A stretch of 64,000 bases of DNA from Ligula intestinalis. Its lineage: Eukaryota > Platyhelminthes > Cestoda > Diphyllobothriidea > Diphyllobothriidae. How positions within the stretch are numbered: position 1 is the stretch's first letter; each line of letters opens with the position of its first letter. Below, piece after piece: positions 10,030 to 20,715 of this stretch. Location: assembly GCA_036362985.1 (NCBI GenBank), contig JAYGXS010000004.1, forward strand, positions 61,525,749-61,589,748, written 5' to 3'. The notes beneath the pieces were generated by a model. It saw nothing but the letters and a program-made list of their open reading frames with translations, had not been told where the DNA came from and ran no database searches. The position numbers and the translations under genes are program-made.

Positions 10030-10150
10030 TACGATCGCTGGGACAAACCTTTTATATGACTGACATTTCGGATCCATATTGAAATCCATCATCAGTGACC
10101 GCAGTAGATGGGGTGAGGTCAGTACAAGTGCTGCAGTATTGATATAAAAC
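10030..10150 (+). repeat. Penelope-like element terminal sequence
   Basis: The order GCTGGGACAAACCTTTTATA, TGACATTTCGGATCC, ATCCATCATCAGTGACCGCA and GTACAAGTGCTGCAG matches the copies at 7245 and 24545. It has no coding sequence of its own. Confidence 0.6.
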
Positions 10151-10559
10151 GCCTGAGTGCACTGGGGTTCTTGGGTAGCGTGGTTTCCTTCTGATTAAGG
10201 CCGGTACTTTGCTATTCGTCTGCGTTCGCTGTATATATGCGTGCATTCTTAATCTTCCAGAAGCTTCGTTAATCATAGCAGCCATCCGACGGAGTGAGAA
10301 GCCAAGGGAAATGTCAATACCCAAGTGTCTATTATGTATAGACTAAGAATAGTAATAAACGGCTATATCAACAATCATATACGACTCAGAATGAAAGTTG
10401 GGTGAAGGTGGATCTGGGGGCTACCATCTGGGCAGGGGAAGTGCAACTTGCTATGCCCCAGCAGACTTGTCACAATTATTGGCTGCCACATCCATTGCGA
10501 ATGGTTTAAATTGATTCGATTACTGTTAGAGTGTTCACGGCTGAATAGTTAAAACCCCT

Positions 10560-10990
10560 ATGTCTTTGCAGTGGCCTCGCATGCCACCCAATTGCATTCC
10601 CCGTGTGCCTGTGAGGCAGGCCGCATGTCTGTCTCCCATGTCCACTAAGCACGTGCACACTAGAGCATGTCAAAGGTCAGTTAAGGTCACTGACGTGTGT
10701 TTACCCCCTTTCTCTCTATCCTAACTGACCAATCACTTTCCACAAAGGGCCATGTAATGGTGACTGCCTACGCTCAGACCACTCTCGGACCCGGCAATCT
10801 CACTGCCGGACTACGACTCCGGACCCGGCTCGCTCACGGCTGGACTGCACTCGTCCGCCGAGGGACAATTCCCTCTTACCAATGCGCCCCTCCTACTGCA
10901 TTCAATGAAACTATCCCTTACACTTCGGCCTTCAACATCTTATCTTCTCATTAACTGTTTTATAAACGTTGGGTTCTTCTATCTTGTATT
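10560..10990 (+). repeat. R430 dispersed repeat, copy 1
   Basis: This copy aligns along its length with 40335-40785. Shared blocks include TCAGTTAAGGTCACTGACGT against TCAGTCAAGGTCACGGAGGT, CCACAAAGG, GGTGACTGCCTACGC against GGTGACTGCTTACGC, CTGGACTGCACTCGTC against TTGGACTGCCCTCGTC, and the end ATAAACGTTGGG against ATAACCGTTGGG. The other copy sits inside a Penelope-like reverse transcriptase gene, which shows that R430 is mobile. Its class is not known. Confidence 0.7.
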
Positions 10991-11355
10991 ACCCGGTTGG
11001 ACTAATTCGTATCCTACCACTTCATCACTTGTGCTGGATCACCGACCCTGACACAGTGCTCCCCGCACATACTGTATTTACCTCCTCTGCTGAAGCAAAG
11101 TTTCAGCAGCACCTATGCAAACAATGCCCTTTCTGATGATTTTGGATTCGAGTGTGTGACTACGAAACCTCATGCGAGCAAAACTTTCACCTCAGCGATG
11201 GTGTCTCCCTGCACTGCCAACCTGCCCAACTTATTCTACCTAGCAGTTTAAAGTAGAGCTAGGTTTCCACGGAACCCAGCTGGTGAGTTGATCGGTAGCA
11301 AGCCTACTTGCAAATAATATTACCTGGTTTCCGTCCCGTTATATTGCCCGGAATT

Positions 11356-11880
11356 CTTGTAATAGTCGTGTCTGTCTGACGCCCTTCTAACTATTGACGC
11401 CACAGACGAGGTCACTCAGAGCATAGGACCTCGCGCGAAAACAGTTTTCCTGCGTGCCTCGAGGAATGCGAAAACGGACGGGCGACCGTCACTGCTGCCA
11501 GACGCAAGTGACGCGCACCCAAATGCACGCACCATATCCCCCCATTCTTGTCTTAACCCACAGACGCTTGACCTTAATCCATCCAATGTGATTCTCGCTT
11601 TAGTAGACTAACCTCATTTAGTAGGTTGGCCTCGATCCGTGGGACAATGACGACAAAGGGGTGTCTACCTTCAGGTATCACTCCGGACTCGACCCGACTA
11701 GGGAACGGATGCACTTGTCCGCGAGTCAAAACTCTTTCCACCTATTCTCCTATCCTTCTGCGGAATGCACTATTCCTAACAATCTGGCCTTCTCCCCGTC
11801 TTCTCTCCTCACCTAAAGTGCCACGGGCCTGGAAGATCGTAGAGGTTAGGGTTAACCTTCTTAGCCTTAACACATGTCGA
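11356..11880 (+). repeat. R500 dispersed repeat, copy 2
   Basis: This is the best-preserved copy. It starts near CTGACGCCCTTCTAACTATT and ends with GGTTAACCTTCTTAGCCTTA followed by ACACATGTCGATAA. Other copies are at 8816-9310 (minus), 33290-33475, 41715-42160 and 61515-61930 (plus). It is GC-balanced, has no visible terminal inverted repeat, and its long open frame (11626-11883) is matched in copy 1. No pol III boxes are obvious. Confidence 0.75.
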
Positions 11881-11925
11881 TAATTCTGTCCGGAATTCTC
11901 GTAGGGAGCTAGCTAGCATTGCTCG

Positions 11926-12541
11926 GGGTGGGCTGTAAAGCCCTCTTCTGGCTAGAGCCAGCAGCCAAAAAACCCCGTGCCCAACGACGTTGTCGGCGGC
12001 CCAGGCTGACCTTTAGGCGCTGGCTGACCTTTACCGGCTACTGAGCGCGGAAAGCAATCTCGCCAACGTGCGTGCGTGCGTGACAGGCGGAGGAATGGGA
12101 CAACCGGAGGATGCCGACCCCAAAACTGTGACACTTTTTACCGCCACGGCCGCCGTCCGTTGGCGTTCCGTCCAGCGTAAAGAAGTCCCCTCCTGCTGCT
12201 ACTGCTGGACTGAGCAGACCCGAAAATGCATGATAGGAAGGATGTAGATCAGGAATATGTGTGTGCGTGTGTGTCTCGCGGCCCATGGTGCAGTTCGGCA
12301 GCAGTTGTGGGTGACCGGCAGCCCCTTTGTGGAACAGCGCTGCTGCCCCTCGCAAGAGGGTTGATGGACCTAGAAAAGATGGATTCCAAACACGCTGGGT
12401 TGCAACATCTGCCAGTTGACCGTGGCTGACAGAATGCAAGCACGTGGTCGAAACACTACAAACGCAAATCAAAACTTCTCTCTTCCCCACCCTCCCTCTA
12501 ACCCGTTTCCTTCCCGCAGGACAGCTCCCAGAGCTCACAGG
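11926..12541 (+). other. Probable 5' leader of the LINE at 12.5-16.2 kb
   Basis: This GC-rich stretch lies directly before the endonuclease coding region and has no similarity to the neighbouring R500 repeat. The reading frame of the endonuclease stays open back to about 12416, so translation could begin upstream of the ATG at 12541-12543. Assigning it to the LINE is an inference from position and composition. I could not identify a 5' boundary or target duplication. Confidence 0.4.
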
Positions 12542-13400
12542 ATGACAGCTCAGGGAGCTCAGGTAACTCCTATCATCTTCGGCGCTTGGAATGTTCGTTC
12601 CCTTTTAGATAACACGAGGAGCATTCGACCGGAACGGAGAACAGCGCTAATCGCCCGGGAACTGGCGCGCTTCAAGGTAGACATCGCCGCACTCAGTGAA
12701 ACCCGCTTCTCCGGTGAAGGTTCCATAGAAGAGGTGGGTGCCGGCTACACCTTCTTCTATGTGGGCCGTCCGACGGCAGAGCGACGCGAGGCCAGCGTCG
12801 CCTTTGCCATCCGGAAGGACATAGTGGGACGAATACCCTGTACGCCGCAGGGTATCAACAAACGCCTGATGAGTCTCCGCCTGCCTCTCTGGGGTGGAAA
12901 ATTCACCACCATCGTTAGTGTCTACGCTCCTCCGATGACCAGCTCTGACGAGACAAAGAACAAGTTCTACGAGGATCTGCACGCCCTCCTGGCCTCTGTG
13001 CCGAAGGCGGACAAGTTGATAGTCCTTGGTGACTTCAATGCCAGCTTGGGCACAGTCCATACCACCTGGAGAGGAGTGCTCGAACCCCACGGCCTCCGAG
13101 GACTCAACGACAATGGCCTACTCCTCCTTCGCACATGCGCGGTGCACCGTCTCATACTGACCAACACCCCTGCTTCAGCCAACCGCTGCAGCGCAAGGCG
13201 ACCTGGATGCACCCCAGGTCTCGTCAATGGCACCTTCTGGATTATGTCCTCGTGCGGCGACGCGACCATCAGGACGTGTTGGTGACAAAGGCAATGCCGG
13301 GTGCCGATGGTGATACCGATCATCTTCTCATCATCTCCAAGATGCGGATCCGTCTTCAACCACGCAGGAGACCTCAAGGTAAGCGACCCCAGGTAAGTTG
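12542..13400 (+). pseudogene. LINE endonuclease domain (APE type), frameshifted
   Basis: Motifs appear in order: GAWNVRSLL near the start, [19 protein letters not shown], and [14 protein letters not shown] around 13015-13050. These are the Asn, Glu, Tyr and Asp-x-Asn motifs of the exonuclease/endonuclease/phosphatase fold that nicks target DNA. At about 13165 the frame shifts by one base and continues as [20 protein letters not shown] and then DGDTDHLLII, the terminal ID/DH motif region. A second shift near 13390 returns reading to the frame of the RT. With these breaks the enzyme cannot be made as one chain. Confidence 0.88.
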
Positions 13401-14174
13401 AATACTGATCTGTTAAACTTGCCTGCCAACCACTTCCGTTTCAGCAACGAACTGACTCACCAGCTCGATAACCTCCCAATGGTAGAAGAGAACACCTCCG
13501 TGGAGACCCAATGGTGTCAACTACGGGACGCTGTTCAATCCACTGCAAAACGCATCCTTGGGCCTGCACCCCGCCCACACCAAGACTGATTCGACGAAAA
13601 CGATGCAGCCGTCAGTACTCTCATTTCTGAGAAGAATCGCCTACGCACCGAATATGTCGATCACCCTACCGACGCCACGAAAGCAGCCTTCTACCAAAGT
13701 CGCCGTCTTGTACAGCAGTGGCTGCGGAAAATGCAGGGCGCTTGGATGGCTCGTAAGGGTGAGGAAATCCAAGGCTATGCGGATCGCAATGAATGGAAGA
13801 ACTTCTTCGCTGCGCTCAAAGCAGTCTACGGCCCCGTAATGAGGGGCACAGCTCCACTTCTCAGCGCGGATGGTACCACCCTCATCACAGAGAAGACGCA
13901 ACTTCTGAGCTGCTGGGCCGAGCACTTCCAAAGTGTACTCAACCGGCCCCCTACCACCTCTGAGGCTGCCATTGAGCGGTTGCCACAAGTCGAAATTAAT
14001 TCTGATCTCGACCTCCCACCAACCCCTGAGGAGATCATCAAGGCTGTGCAGCAGCTGTCCAGCGGGAAGGCACCCGGGTCCGACGGGATCCCGGCGGAGA
14101 TTTACAAATATGGTGGCCACCAACTCATAACTCACCTCACCACCCTGTTCCAAGAGATGTGGCGACAGGGCTAA
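13398..14174 (+). pseudogene. LINE linker and N-terminal RT region, two premature stops
   Basis: One frame runs from 13398 through the RT. It begins NTDLLNLPANHFRFSNELT and is interrupted by TGA at 13587, where the next residues are FDENDAAVS. It goes on through the RT thumb-proximal motifs ending IIKAVQQLSSGKAPGSDGIP (near 14040-14100) and is stopped by TAA at 14172. The K-x-PG-DGIPAE phrase is the conserved RT domain 1 motif of non-LTR elements. The stops probably replace a Trp and another single codon, as inferred from the smooth continuation on each side. Confidence 0.85.
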
Positions 14175-16202
14175 GTTCCCCAGGATTTCAAGGACGCCAC
14201 CATCGTCCACCTCTACAAGCGTAAGGGGAATCGCCAGGTGTGTGACAACCACCGCGGCATCTCACTGCTGAATATTGCCGGAAAAATCTTCGCACGCATT
14301 CTTCTCAATCGTCTGAATAGCCACCTGGAACAAGGGCTTCTGCCTGAAAGTCAGTGTGGTTTTCGACGTCACCGCGGTACCACTGACATGATATTTGCCG
14401 CACGTCAGCTGCAGGAGAAATGTCAAGAGATGCGGACCCACCTCTACACTACGTTCGTAGATCTGACAAAAGCCTTTGACACGGTGAACCGGCCCGGACT
14501 TTGGAAGGTTATGCAGAAGTTTGGCTGTCCTGAACACTTCACCCACATGGTTCGACAACTTCATGATGGGATGATGGCGCGCGTCACGGACTACAGAACG
14601 CTGTCTGAAGCCTTCGCAGTGACCAATGGAGTGAAGCAGGGCTGTGTCCTCGCACCCACCCTCTTCAGTCTCATGTTCTCTGCCATGCTGATGGACGCCT
14701 ACCGTGACGAGCGTCCCGGAATCCCCCTCAACTACAGAACGGACGGAAACCTCCTCAAAATTCGTCGGATGCAGGCCCCCACGCGCGTATCCACAACCAC
14801 AGTTCATGATCTGATATTTGCGGACGACTGCGCTCTCAACACGACCACCGAAGCAGACATGCAAGGGAGCATGGACCTCTTTGCAGCAGGTTGCGCCAAC
14901 TTTGGCCTCACCATCAACACGGACAAGACGGTGGTTATGCATCAACCGCTGCCAGGTGCTGACCTCAACCCCGCACGCATCAACGTCAACGGAGCCATAC
15001 TGCAGAACGTGGACAACTTCACTTACCTCGGCAGTACGCTTTCCCGCAACACTAAAATAGACGCCGAGATTGCCTGCAGAATTTCCAAAGCCAGTCAAGC
15101 CTTCGGTCGGCTCCAAGCCTCCATATGGAATCGTCATGGTCTTAAACTGTCAGCGAAATTGAAGATGTACAAGGCTGTTGTGCTGTCAACACTCTTGTAC
15201 GGAGCGCGAAAACTGAACCACTTTCACATCAGCTGCCTACGCCGCATATTGAAGGTGAAGTGGCAGAAGAGGTTTCCGGACACGGAAATCCTGGAGAGAA
15301 CGGGAGTTCTCATCATCCAGGCCATGCTCAGGCAGATACAACTGCGCTGGAGCGGTCACATGGTACGTATGAATGATGAACGGCTACCCAGGCAACTGCT
15401 CTATGGGGATGTCGCCGTAGGCACTCGTCGCAAAGGAGGACAGAAGAGACTTTACAAGGATACCCTGAAGCGTCTCCAAATCAACACGTTGAACTGGGAG
15501 GAGCTAGCACAGGACCGATCTGTGTGGCGAAGAGCGGTAAAAACAGGCGCCGCAATCTACGAAGCTAGTCGGGTCTCCGCCGCCAAGGCAAAACGGATGG
15601 CACGCAAGTCTCACAATCTACGGACGCACGCTGCCACCACCCAAGCCCTTCCAACGTGTCCGCGTTGTCAACGCACCTTCCGTGCACGTATTGGCTTGGT
15701 CGGTCACCTCCGAAAGCCGTGCAACCCTCCTCCGACAGCATCCACGTCTACTGCACCAAACACTCCACCAGACCCTACTCCAGCCTCCACCTCGACGGCA
15801 ATAATCGACGCGCGAGATGCCTCGTTGCCCCCATCCACCGACTCCAATCCACCCACAACTTCCTCCACATCATTGCCCGCCACAACTCGCATCCGCACAC
15901 CTGAACCCCCCACCAGCTCTGAGAGCTTGATGTGCCCTCACTGTAATCGCACATTCACCTCGCGCATCGGTCTAGTCGGTCACTTGCGAATCCATCATAC
16001 AGAGACTGGTGAACTAGTGCCTGGAGCACCAACACACAGACGAGACCGCCGCCTTCACTGCCCACACTGCCCCCGATCATTCGCTCAGCGCATGGGCCTA
16101 CTAGGTCACATGCACATTCACGACGGCGGCACTGACCGTGGTGTCGGCACACCCAGCACCTCACACATCCCCACCATCACCAGCCTCAGCACAACTCACT
16201 AG
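14175..16202 (+). pseudogene. LINE reverse transcriptase palm/thumb plus C2H2 zinc-finger tail
   Basis: From 14238 this is open for 654 codons. It contains [37 protein letters not shown], the [11 protein letters not shown] catalytic Asp motif near 14460, [18 protein letters not shown], and FADD at 14817-14828 (second and third catalytic Asp). GLTINTDKT and YLGSTLSR follow. Near 15205 a short stretch usually found after LLYGA seems to be missing. The tail (about residues 470-640) has three fingers: CPRCQRTF..., [20 protein letters not shown] and [20 protein letters not shown], with a Pro/Thr/Ser-rich spacer between the first and second. The first finger is C2HC-like. The tail is presumably nucleic-acid binding. 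Confidence 0.9.
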
Positions 16203-16790
16203 TCGCCTCGCGTCATGATTGCGTCGTCAAGTTTGTCGGGAACCCAGGTGAGTGCCTCCTCCCTCAGGTAAGTAGAGGCCGTTCTTGCTGAATTTGTCGA
16301 ATACTGTCTTGCCTTTTACTGCCCCATAGTAGCTCTTGTAGTTATATTACTCGCTCCATTACCGCAATCACACTCATAATAGCTGTGCCTAAAGTTCTGT
16401 CTTAGCACAAACGACAGCCTCAGTAGTAAATGAAGATTTTCTGCTGTAAGGTAAGCTGAGATTTTACTCTCATTGTACTATTCTATTCTTGATGTTCTTT
16501 TCTATGCTTGATTTTCGCCCATCTCTCTTGGCCTGTCTGCGTTCCCCCCTCGCCTCCGCTCCCTATCTCCCTCTTTCACTCTCTTCTTCTTCCTATCCTT
16601 TTTTCTACTCTCCTACTGCGTCTTTTGCTCTCCTTCTTCATCTTCTTCTACTTCTTCTTCTTCCTCTTCTTCTGCACGTCCACAATTGCAAAGTTCACCA
16701 ATTGTCTCTTGCTCTCCTTTCAGCCTCGCTCACGGACGCCGACCGGAAACGGAGCATGGGTAGTGCCTTTCAGTCGTTGACTGACTGGTT
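16203..16790 (+). other. LINE 3' flank with a long pyrimidine-rich tract
   Basis: No gene is visible. From about 16540 to 16690 the + strand is almost wholly C and T, with CTT/TTC triplets (TTCTTCTTCCTCTTCTTCTG region). The true 3' end of the LINE is not obvious: there is no poly-A or simple tandem tail straight after the stop at 16200-16202. Confidence 0.5.
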
Positions 16791-16794
16791 ACCC

Positions 16795-17640
16795 TTCTCA
16801 GGAGGGTGTTGGCCCAGGCTTCATGCAGGGCTGCTCTCACCCTTCTGAGATCCAATGGTCTGTATGCACATGCAATGCCAGTCTTCAGCCAACCACGGTC
16901 CCTGCGGCCTGGAAGGCGCTGGCGCTTTCTCTCACTTCTGATTCCCTGTTGGTGACTGCGCTCGCGCTCCCACTGGGTTTCAGGCCCCACTGCGGGTGCC
17001 CGAAAAGCTAGGCGGCCACTATGCGGTGGGGGAGAGAGTGAGGTCGACCTCGGCGCAATTTTTCCCTCACTATAATGAATCTGAATACGTCTGAATCTAT
17101 CACGGTGCGCTAAAAGCCGTGGCTTGGAGGGTCTGCCAACTGACGGGAAAACTCCGACCCCCTACGTAGCTGCTCCTTCTGTACGCGTGTGTCTGTGTGT
17201 GCGTACGGGAGGAGAGGAAGGACTGAGAGTCAGGCTGCAATGGCTCCCTCTTAATGTGGCCTTTATGGCGCTCCCGCGCAACCGGGAGCATACCTAGCGA
17301 GATGGCTGTGTCAAGTGTGCGCGTGCTGAGTGTTTATCGCGCCAGCCATCTACACCCTCCCTCATCCCCGGTCTTATTGACTTTGTCTTTACACCGGAAA
17401 CGGAGGTGGGAGTGGCGAGCGAGTGGGTAGATTCTGTGCAAGTCTGCCTAAACTCCTGTTTTGTCTCGCACGAGTTCTCTGCGTTGCTCCTGCTAGCTGT
17501 CGCTTACGTATTGCTTGCCCAGCTCGCCTTTGTGTCAGTTGCGGCTTGCTTCAGCGCTTGCTGCGGCTTGTTGGAGCGCGTGGTGCCCATCGTCGAAATC
17601 GACGGGGAACTGTCGTGTGTGAGTGAGTGTGTGTGTGTGT
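16795..17640 (+). repeat. R900 dispersed repeat, copy 1
   Basis: This copy matches 22345-23170 (plus) and the complement of 42490-43078. Shared blocks in order: AGGGTGTTGGCCCAGGCTTC, GGTTTCAGGCCCCAC, GGGGGAGAGAGTGAGGTCGA, CGTGGCTTGGAGGGT, TTAATGTGGCCTTTATGGC, CATCTACACCCTCCCTCATC, and GTGGTGCCCATCGTCGAAAT. No conserved protein frame is seen across the three copies. The repeat runs straight into a GT microsatellite here. Confidence 0.8.
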
Positions 17641-17649
17641 GTGTGTGGA
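17613..17649. repeat. (GT)n microsatellite
   Basis: GTGTGTGAGTGAG followed by about ten GT units lies at the end of the R900 copy. The other R900 copies have only short CA/GT stretches near the matching end, so the tract probably grew from the repeat terminus. Confidence 0.85.
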
Positions 17650-17755
17650 TGCTTTTTTGCTCCCAATGGCCAAGGACCCGCAAGGAAGTTATGGCGGCCG
17701 TTAAGACTTCCGTATTAGATGTTATATCTGATGAAAATATGACGATCAAAATTTG

Positions 17756-18810
17756 AGGGGGGAGGATTTAACACACATGTGGGTTTGTTTATTTTTTTTT
17801 CGTCGAGTTGACTTGAGGCGTGTTGTACTATAAAAGAACACTAAGAGAGACAAGAAACTTTTTGATTATGTGGTCAGAGAAGAGACAATTTTGTTTTGCG
17901 TTCATAAAATTGAAGTGAGTGCAAATACGAGATAACGCATTATTGTCGGAAAAAGAAGAATGAATTAAGTTTTAAAAATTCTATTTTATAAATCTGTTGA
18001 GTTTGGTGCCATTAAAGTAAGTAATAAATTTATAAAGCTGTAATTTGTTTTACCCAATCGCAAATAACGATCGTTAACAAGCATGTATACAAACACCCGA
18101 GACATACCGTCAATTTTCTCTGTCATGTCGTACGCTAAAGTTGTCCTGACATTTTCAGTCTATAGAGCAGAATGAATGAATAGAAAAACTTGAAACGGAA
18201 TGGGCAGAAGATTATGAGTTTTCTCAAAATCGTCGTTGACATTCTGTCACTCTGCTCTGCTTTTATTATCTTAAAACTGAGTCTATAAGTAAAAAAATAT
18301 ACTAAAAACTGTTCCGGTGTAGGGAGAAAAGTGGTTTCTTTCATTTTCAGCAGTAGATGTATCCTTAATTTTTAGGGAAGTAAAAACTGGCCAAACATCT
18401 TATTCTAATCTTGACTGTCTCTTCAAAAAGGTAAAATACAAAGATAATCGATGCCGACACATCTAATTAAAGCACCTTTTTCAAGAGGGAACTTTATATA
18501 GAAAGCTTTTTAATTAATCCTCGCATATTCCTTCACGACTCTTGTTGTGCAAATTCATTTTTCTCGGAAACGAGTTGAAATGTTTGGGTGATTCTAAAAC
18601 CATGGCCCAAACAGACAGCTGTATGATAATGAATGTTTAAAAACTCGTTATTTAGGTAAATGCTTTTAAGTAATATATTATTTTAAAGGTTTTGGTAAGC
18701 AAGTAGAATATGATCCTTGTTTATGGTCAATAAACTGAAGCCAGTGAACATCGTAAATTGTTAAGCACCATTTCAAGAACGAACTGAACCTCTTCGTAAT
18801 CGAAATCCCA
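17756..18810 (+). repeat. R1100 dispersed repeat, copy 1 (AT-rich)
   Basis: This copy aligns with 55240-56380. Shared blocks: GAGGATTTAACACACAT, TTGACTTGAGGCG, TACTATAAAAGAACA, CATTCTGTCACTCTG, TAGAAAGCTTTTTAATTAAT, TGTTTGGGTGATTCTAAAAC, and AATGTTTAAAAACTC. Minus-strand relatives are at 28490-29130 and 60840-61240. No coding sequence is recognised. The copy at 55 kb lies just before a Tc1/mariner-like transposase relic. Confidence 0.7.
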
Positions 18811-19129
18811 AAATAATTATCAGTAAATGTGCGGAAGGAAATGTCTCTTAGTGTGCGAATAATGGTACGTTTACGATTGCACTAACCAGCATGTCCACAC
18901 GTGAGCCTGCGAAATATCTTTCTCCTGTGACCTCCCACTCGGTGCCATCATGCAAAAGTCTGATTGCCTTAGTCCAACGTAACTCAAGCAATGTATAAAC
19001 GGGAGAAACAACTAGCAATTCTCATGAAACCGTGTTGGAATACATAGTCGAATTTTGGGCTGTTAAACTCGAATTACGTCAGGAGATATTTGCAGTGTTT
19101 TAAGTTACCTTGTGTGCGTGCGTGCTACC

Positions 19130-20220
19130 CACAACGTTTTCGGCCATATCAATATACCTTGACCAAAATAGAAGTTCCCAACGACATCCCGCAAGAGATA
19201 ACCTTGAATGTTACACCTCGTGCGCTGCGGAATATAGTCTCAGACATCGAACCGAGCTATAGTTAAGAATACCTTCTTCGTAATAGGCAACTAAAACAAT
19301 CAAAAAATGAAGTAAATCCGTCAGAGCTTCTCGTTGCAAATTGCATGACTGATAATTTGACCGTAGTCGTCAGTTTGTAATCCTCCTTCAAATTGAAATC
19401 ATCAAGTTTACAGAAATTGGCGTCAGCCATCCGTGGACCGTCCGCGAATTGATATTGGTCCCTTCGAAATTTCTCTACCTGCAGATGTTCATTATGAGAT
19501 AAAGTAGGGCCAGGACTCCGAGAAATAACAGCCAGATATGCTGAATATATGCATTTTAAGGAACCAAATAGAAGGGTGTAGGATCAAGAGGGCTTACTTG
19601 GGAGTTAACATCTACACTCATCTTGGTTTCATGCTGCCACTGGCTGAACGCCTACGTTGACGGAAACCTACACAGCCGAAAATCCCATCCCCTAACACAC
19701 AGGTCTTTTTAGGCTAAAATGTCAATGGTAGTTTGAGGCTCAGAATTTGTGTGATAAACAATGGTGCACTAAAGTTCGTCGAACCAAGGCGAAGTTTATC
19801 GCTGCTGCTCTTTATAGTTGTAAACTATCCGTTTTTAGTTACGTTTTGGTTGTCATCGCAAAACGGATGTGTAGTCGATATGGCTGGTTAGACTGCGGTG
19901 TCAAGAAAGCATTTAAGGAACTTCAAGTAGGGGCCCATCTCGTTGATAGTTTTGCAGTGAGGTCTGTGGTGTTCCGCTAGGTCGATTTACGCAGGGAAGT
20001 CAGTTTTCAGTGTTGACGTACTTTGATCGGAATATATGGATAAACTGTCGGTCTGTGTTTATAAAACATTATTCAGACTAATTTATTCCTGATGAAATTC
20101 AAAAGCAGCAATTTCCTAACTGCATTAGCTACCAGAAAACGCACGGGCATGCTGGGACACCCACTAATTAGCCGAATCCTCTCCCTCCACAGCTCTGTCT
20201 TGTAACGGTAAAATAGCGGT
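19130..20220 (+). repeat. 1.1-kb inverted duplication, left arm
   Basis: This is nearly identical (about 90-97% by eye) to the reverse complement of 25555-26610. The match starts near CAATATACCTTGACC and runs to CGGGCATGCTGGGACACC and a little beyond. A 77-codon frame at 19747-19980 is open in both arms, but it starts with TTG, not ATG. The arms differ there at six sites, four of which change the amino acid, so purifying selection is not indicated. The 5.3 kb between the arms holds a LINE relic, R900 copy 2 and a foldback half-element. Confidence 0.85.
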
Positions 20221-20430
20221 GGGTATATGTACCACCCTAGCATTTGGCAAAAGGCAATGTGCATTACTGGGGGAGGGGGGGGGTCGTTCGCATATCTGTG
20301 TCTATTTCAAGGGCATGAAAATGTTACTAATTAAAAGTTGATACGCTTTCGACGTCTAGTGTTGAAACAACCCGGGTGCAATTTTATCCGTTTCTTGCGT
20401 ATGCCTCCATCATAGGTTGAATATAATAAC

Positions 20431-20715
20431 TTGGTCCACGTCTGTGCTCGTCAACTGTCGAAAAGGTTGGCTCTGATAGAAGTGAAGGAGGCGAGTTTGA
20501 GGGACTTGCTCCGAGTGCTGGGGCAGGAAGCTTACTGGTCTGCCATTTTAGACCCACTAGAACCCATTCGTCAGAGGCAGTCGCAGGCACACGTTGTGCA
20601 ATATTTACAAAACGCAGGTTATGTTCGATCACAGATGAGCAGCTCACGCGTTCCGCACCGGGGGAGGCTATTTAGTGCGATGACTGTAGCACCCGCCCAC
20701 ATCTCGGACATTAAT
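20431..20715 (+). CDS. Candidate unidentified exon
   Basis: The open frame encodes about 95 residues with helical, charged character (RLALIEVKEASLRDLLRVLG, then RQSQAHVVQYLQNAGYV) and ends against a strong donor-like sequence, GACCGTAAGT at about 20717-20722. Past that donor the frame stops 43 bases later, as expected for an intron. I do not recognise the protein and found no neighbouring exon. The upstream acceptor is weak: a possible AG lies at 20464-20465. It could equally be repeat-derived noise. Confidence 0.2.

Larger units (their letters stand above)
12542..16202 (+). mobile_element. Non-LTR retrotransposon (LINE) with endonuclease, RT and C-terminal zinc fingers, defective
   Basis: This is nearly complete in domain content: an APE-type endonuclease, a reverse transcriptase and a tail of three zinc fingers, all on the + strand. 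It is broken by two frameshifts (near 13164-13172 and 13388-13396) and two in-frame stops (TGA 13587-13589 and TAA 14172-14174). A C2H2 finger tail after the RT is a feature I associate with flatworm LINEs of the RTE/jockey assemblage, and I cannot fix the clade by eye. The 654-codon frame that remains is the longest in the window, so the element is not ancient. Confidence 0.9.

Noticed and set aside
12038..13377. Several minus-strand open frames of 130-170 codons
   Set aside because: They lie opposite the LINE leader and endonuclease and have no motifs of their own.
13380..13405. AGGTAAGT donor-like site
   Set aside because: It lies inside the LINE at a frameshift and is better explained as coding sequence with a lost base.
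14262..15137. 291-codon open frame on the minus strand
   Set aside because: It is the complement of the LINE reverse transcriptase, whose motifs are clear on the + strand. Long antisense frames are common opposite GC-balanced coding sequence.
19747..19980. 77-codon frame conserved in both arms of the inverted duplication (also 25773-26006 minus)
   Set aside because: It starts with TTG, has no motif, and differs between copies by four amino-acid-changing and two silent changes. This is what neutral divergence of a recent duplicate gives.
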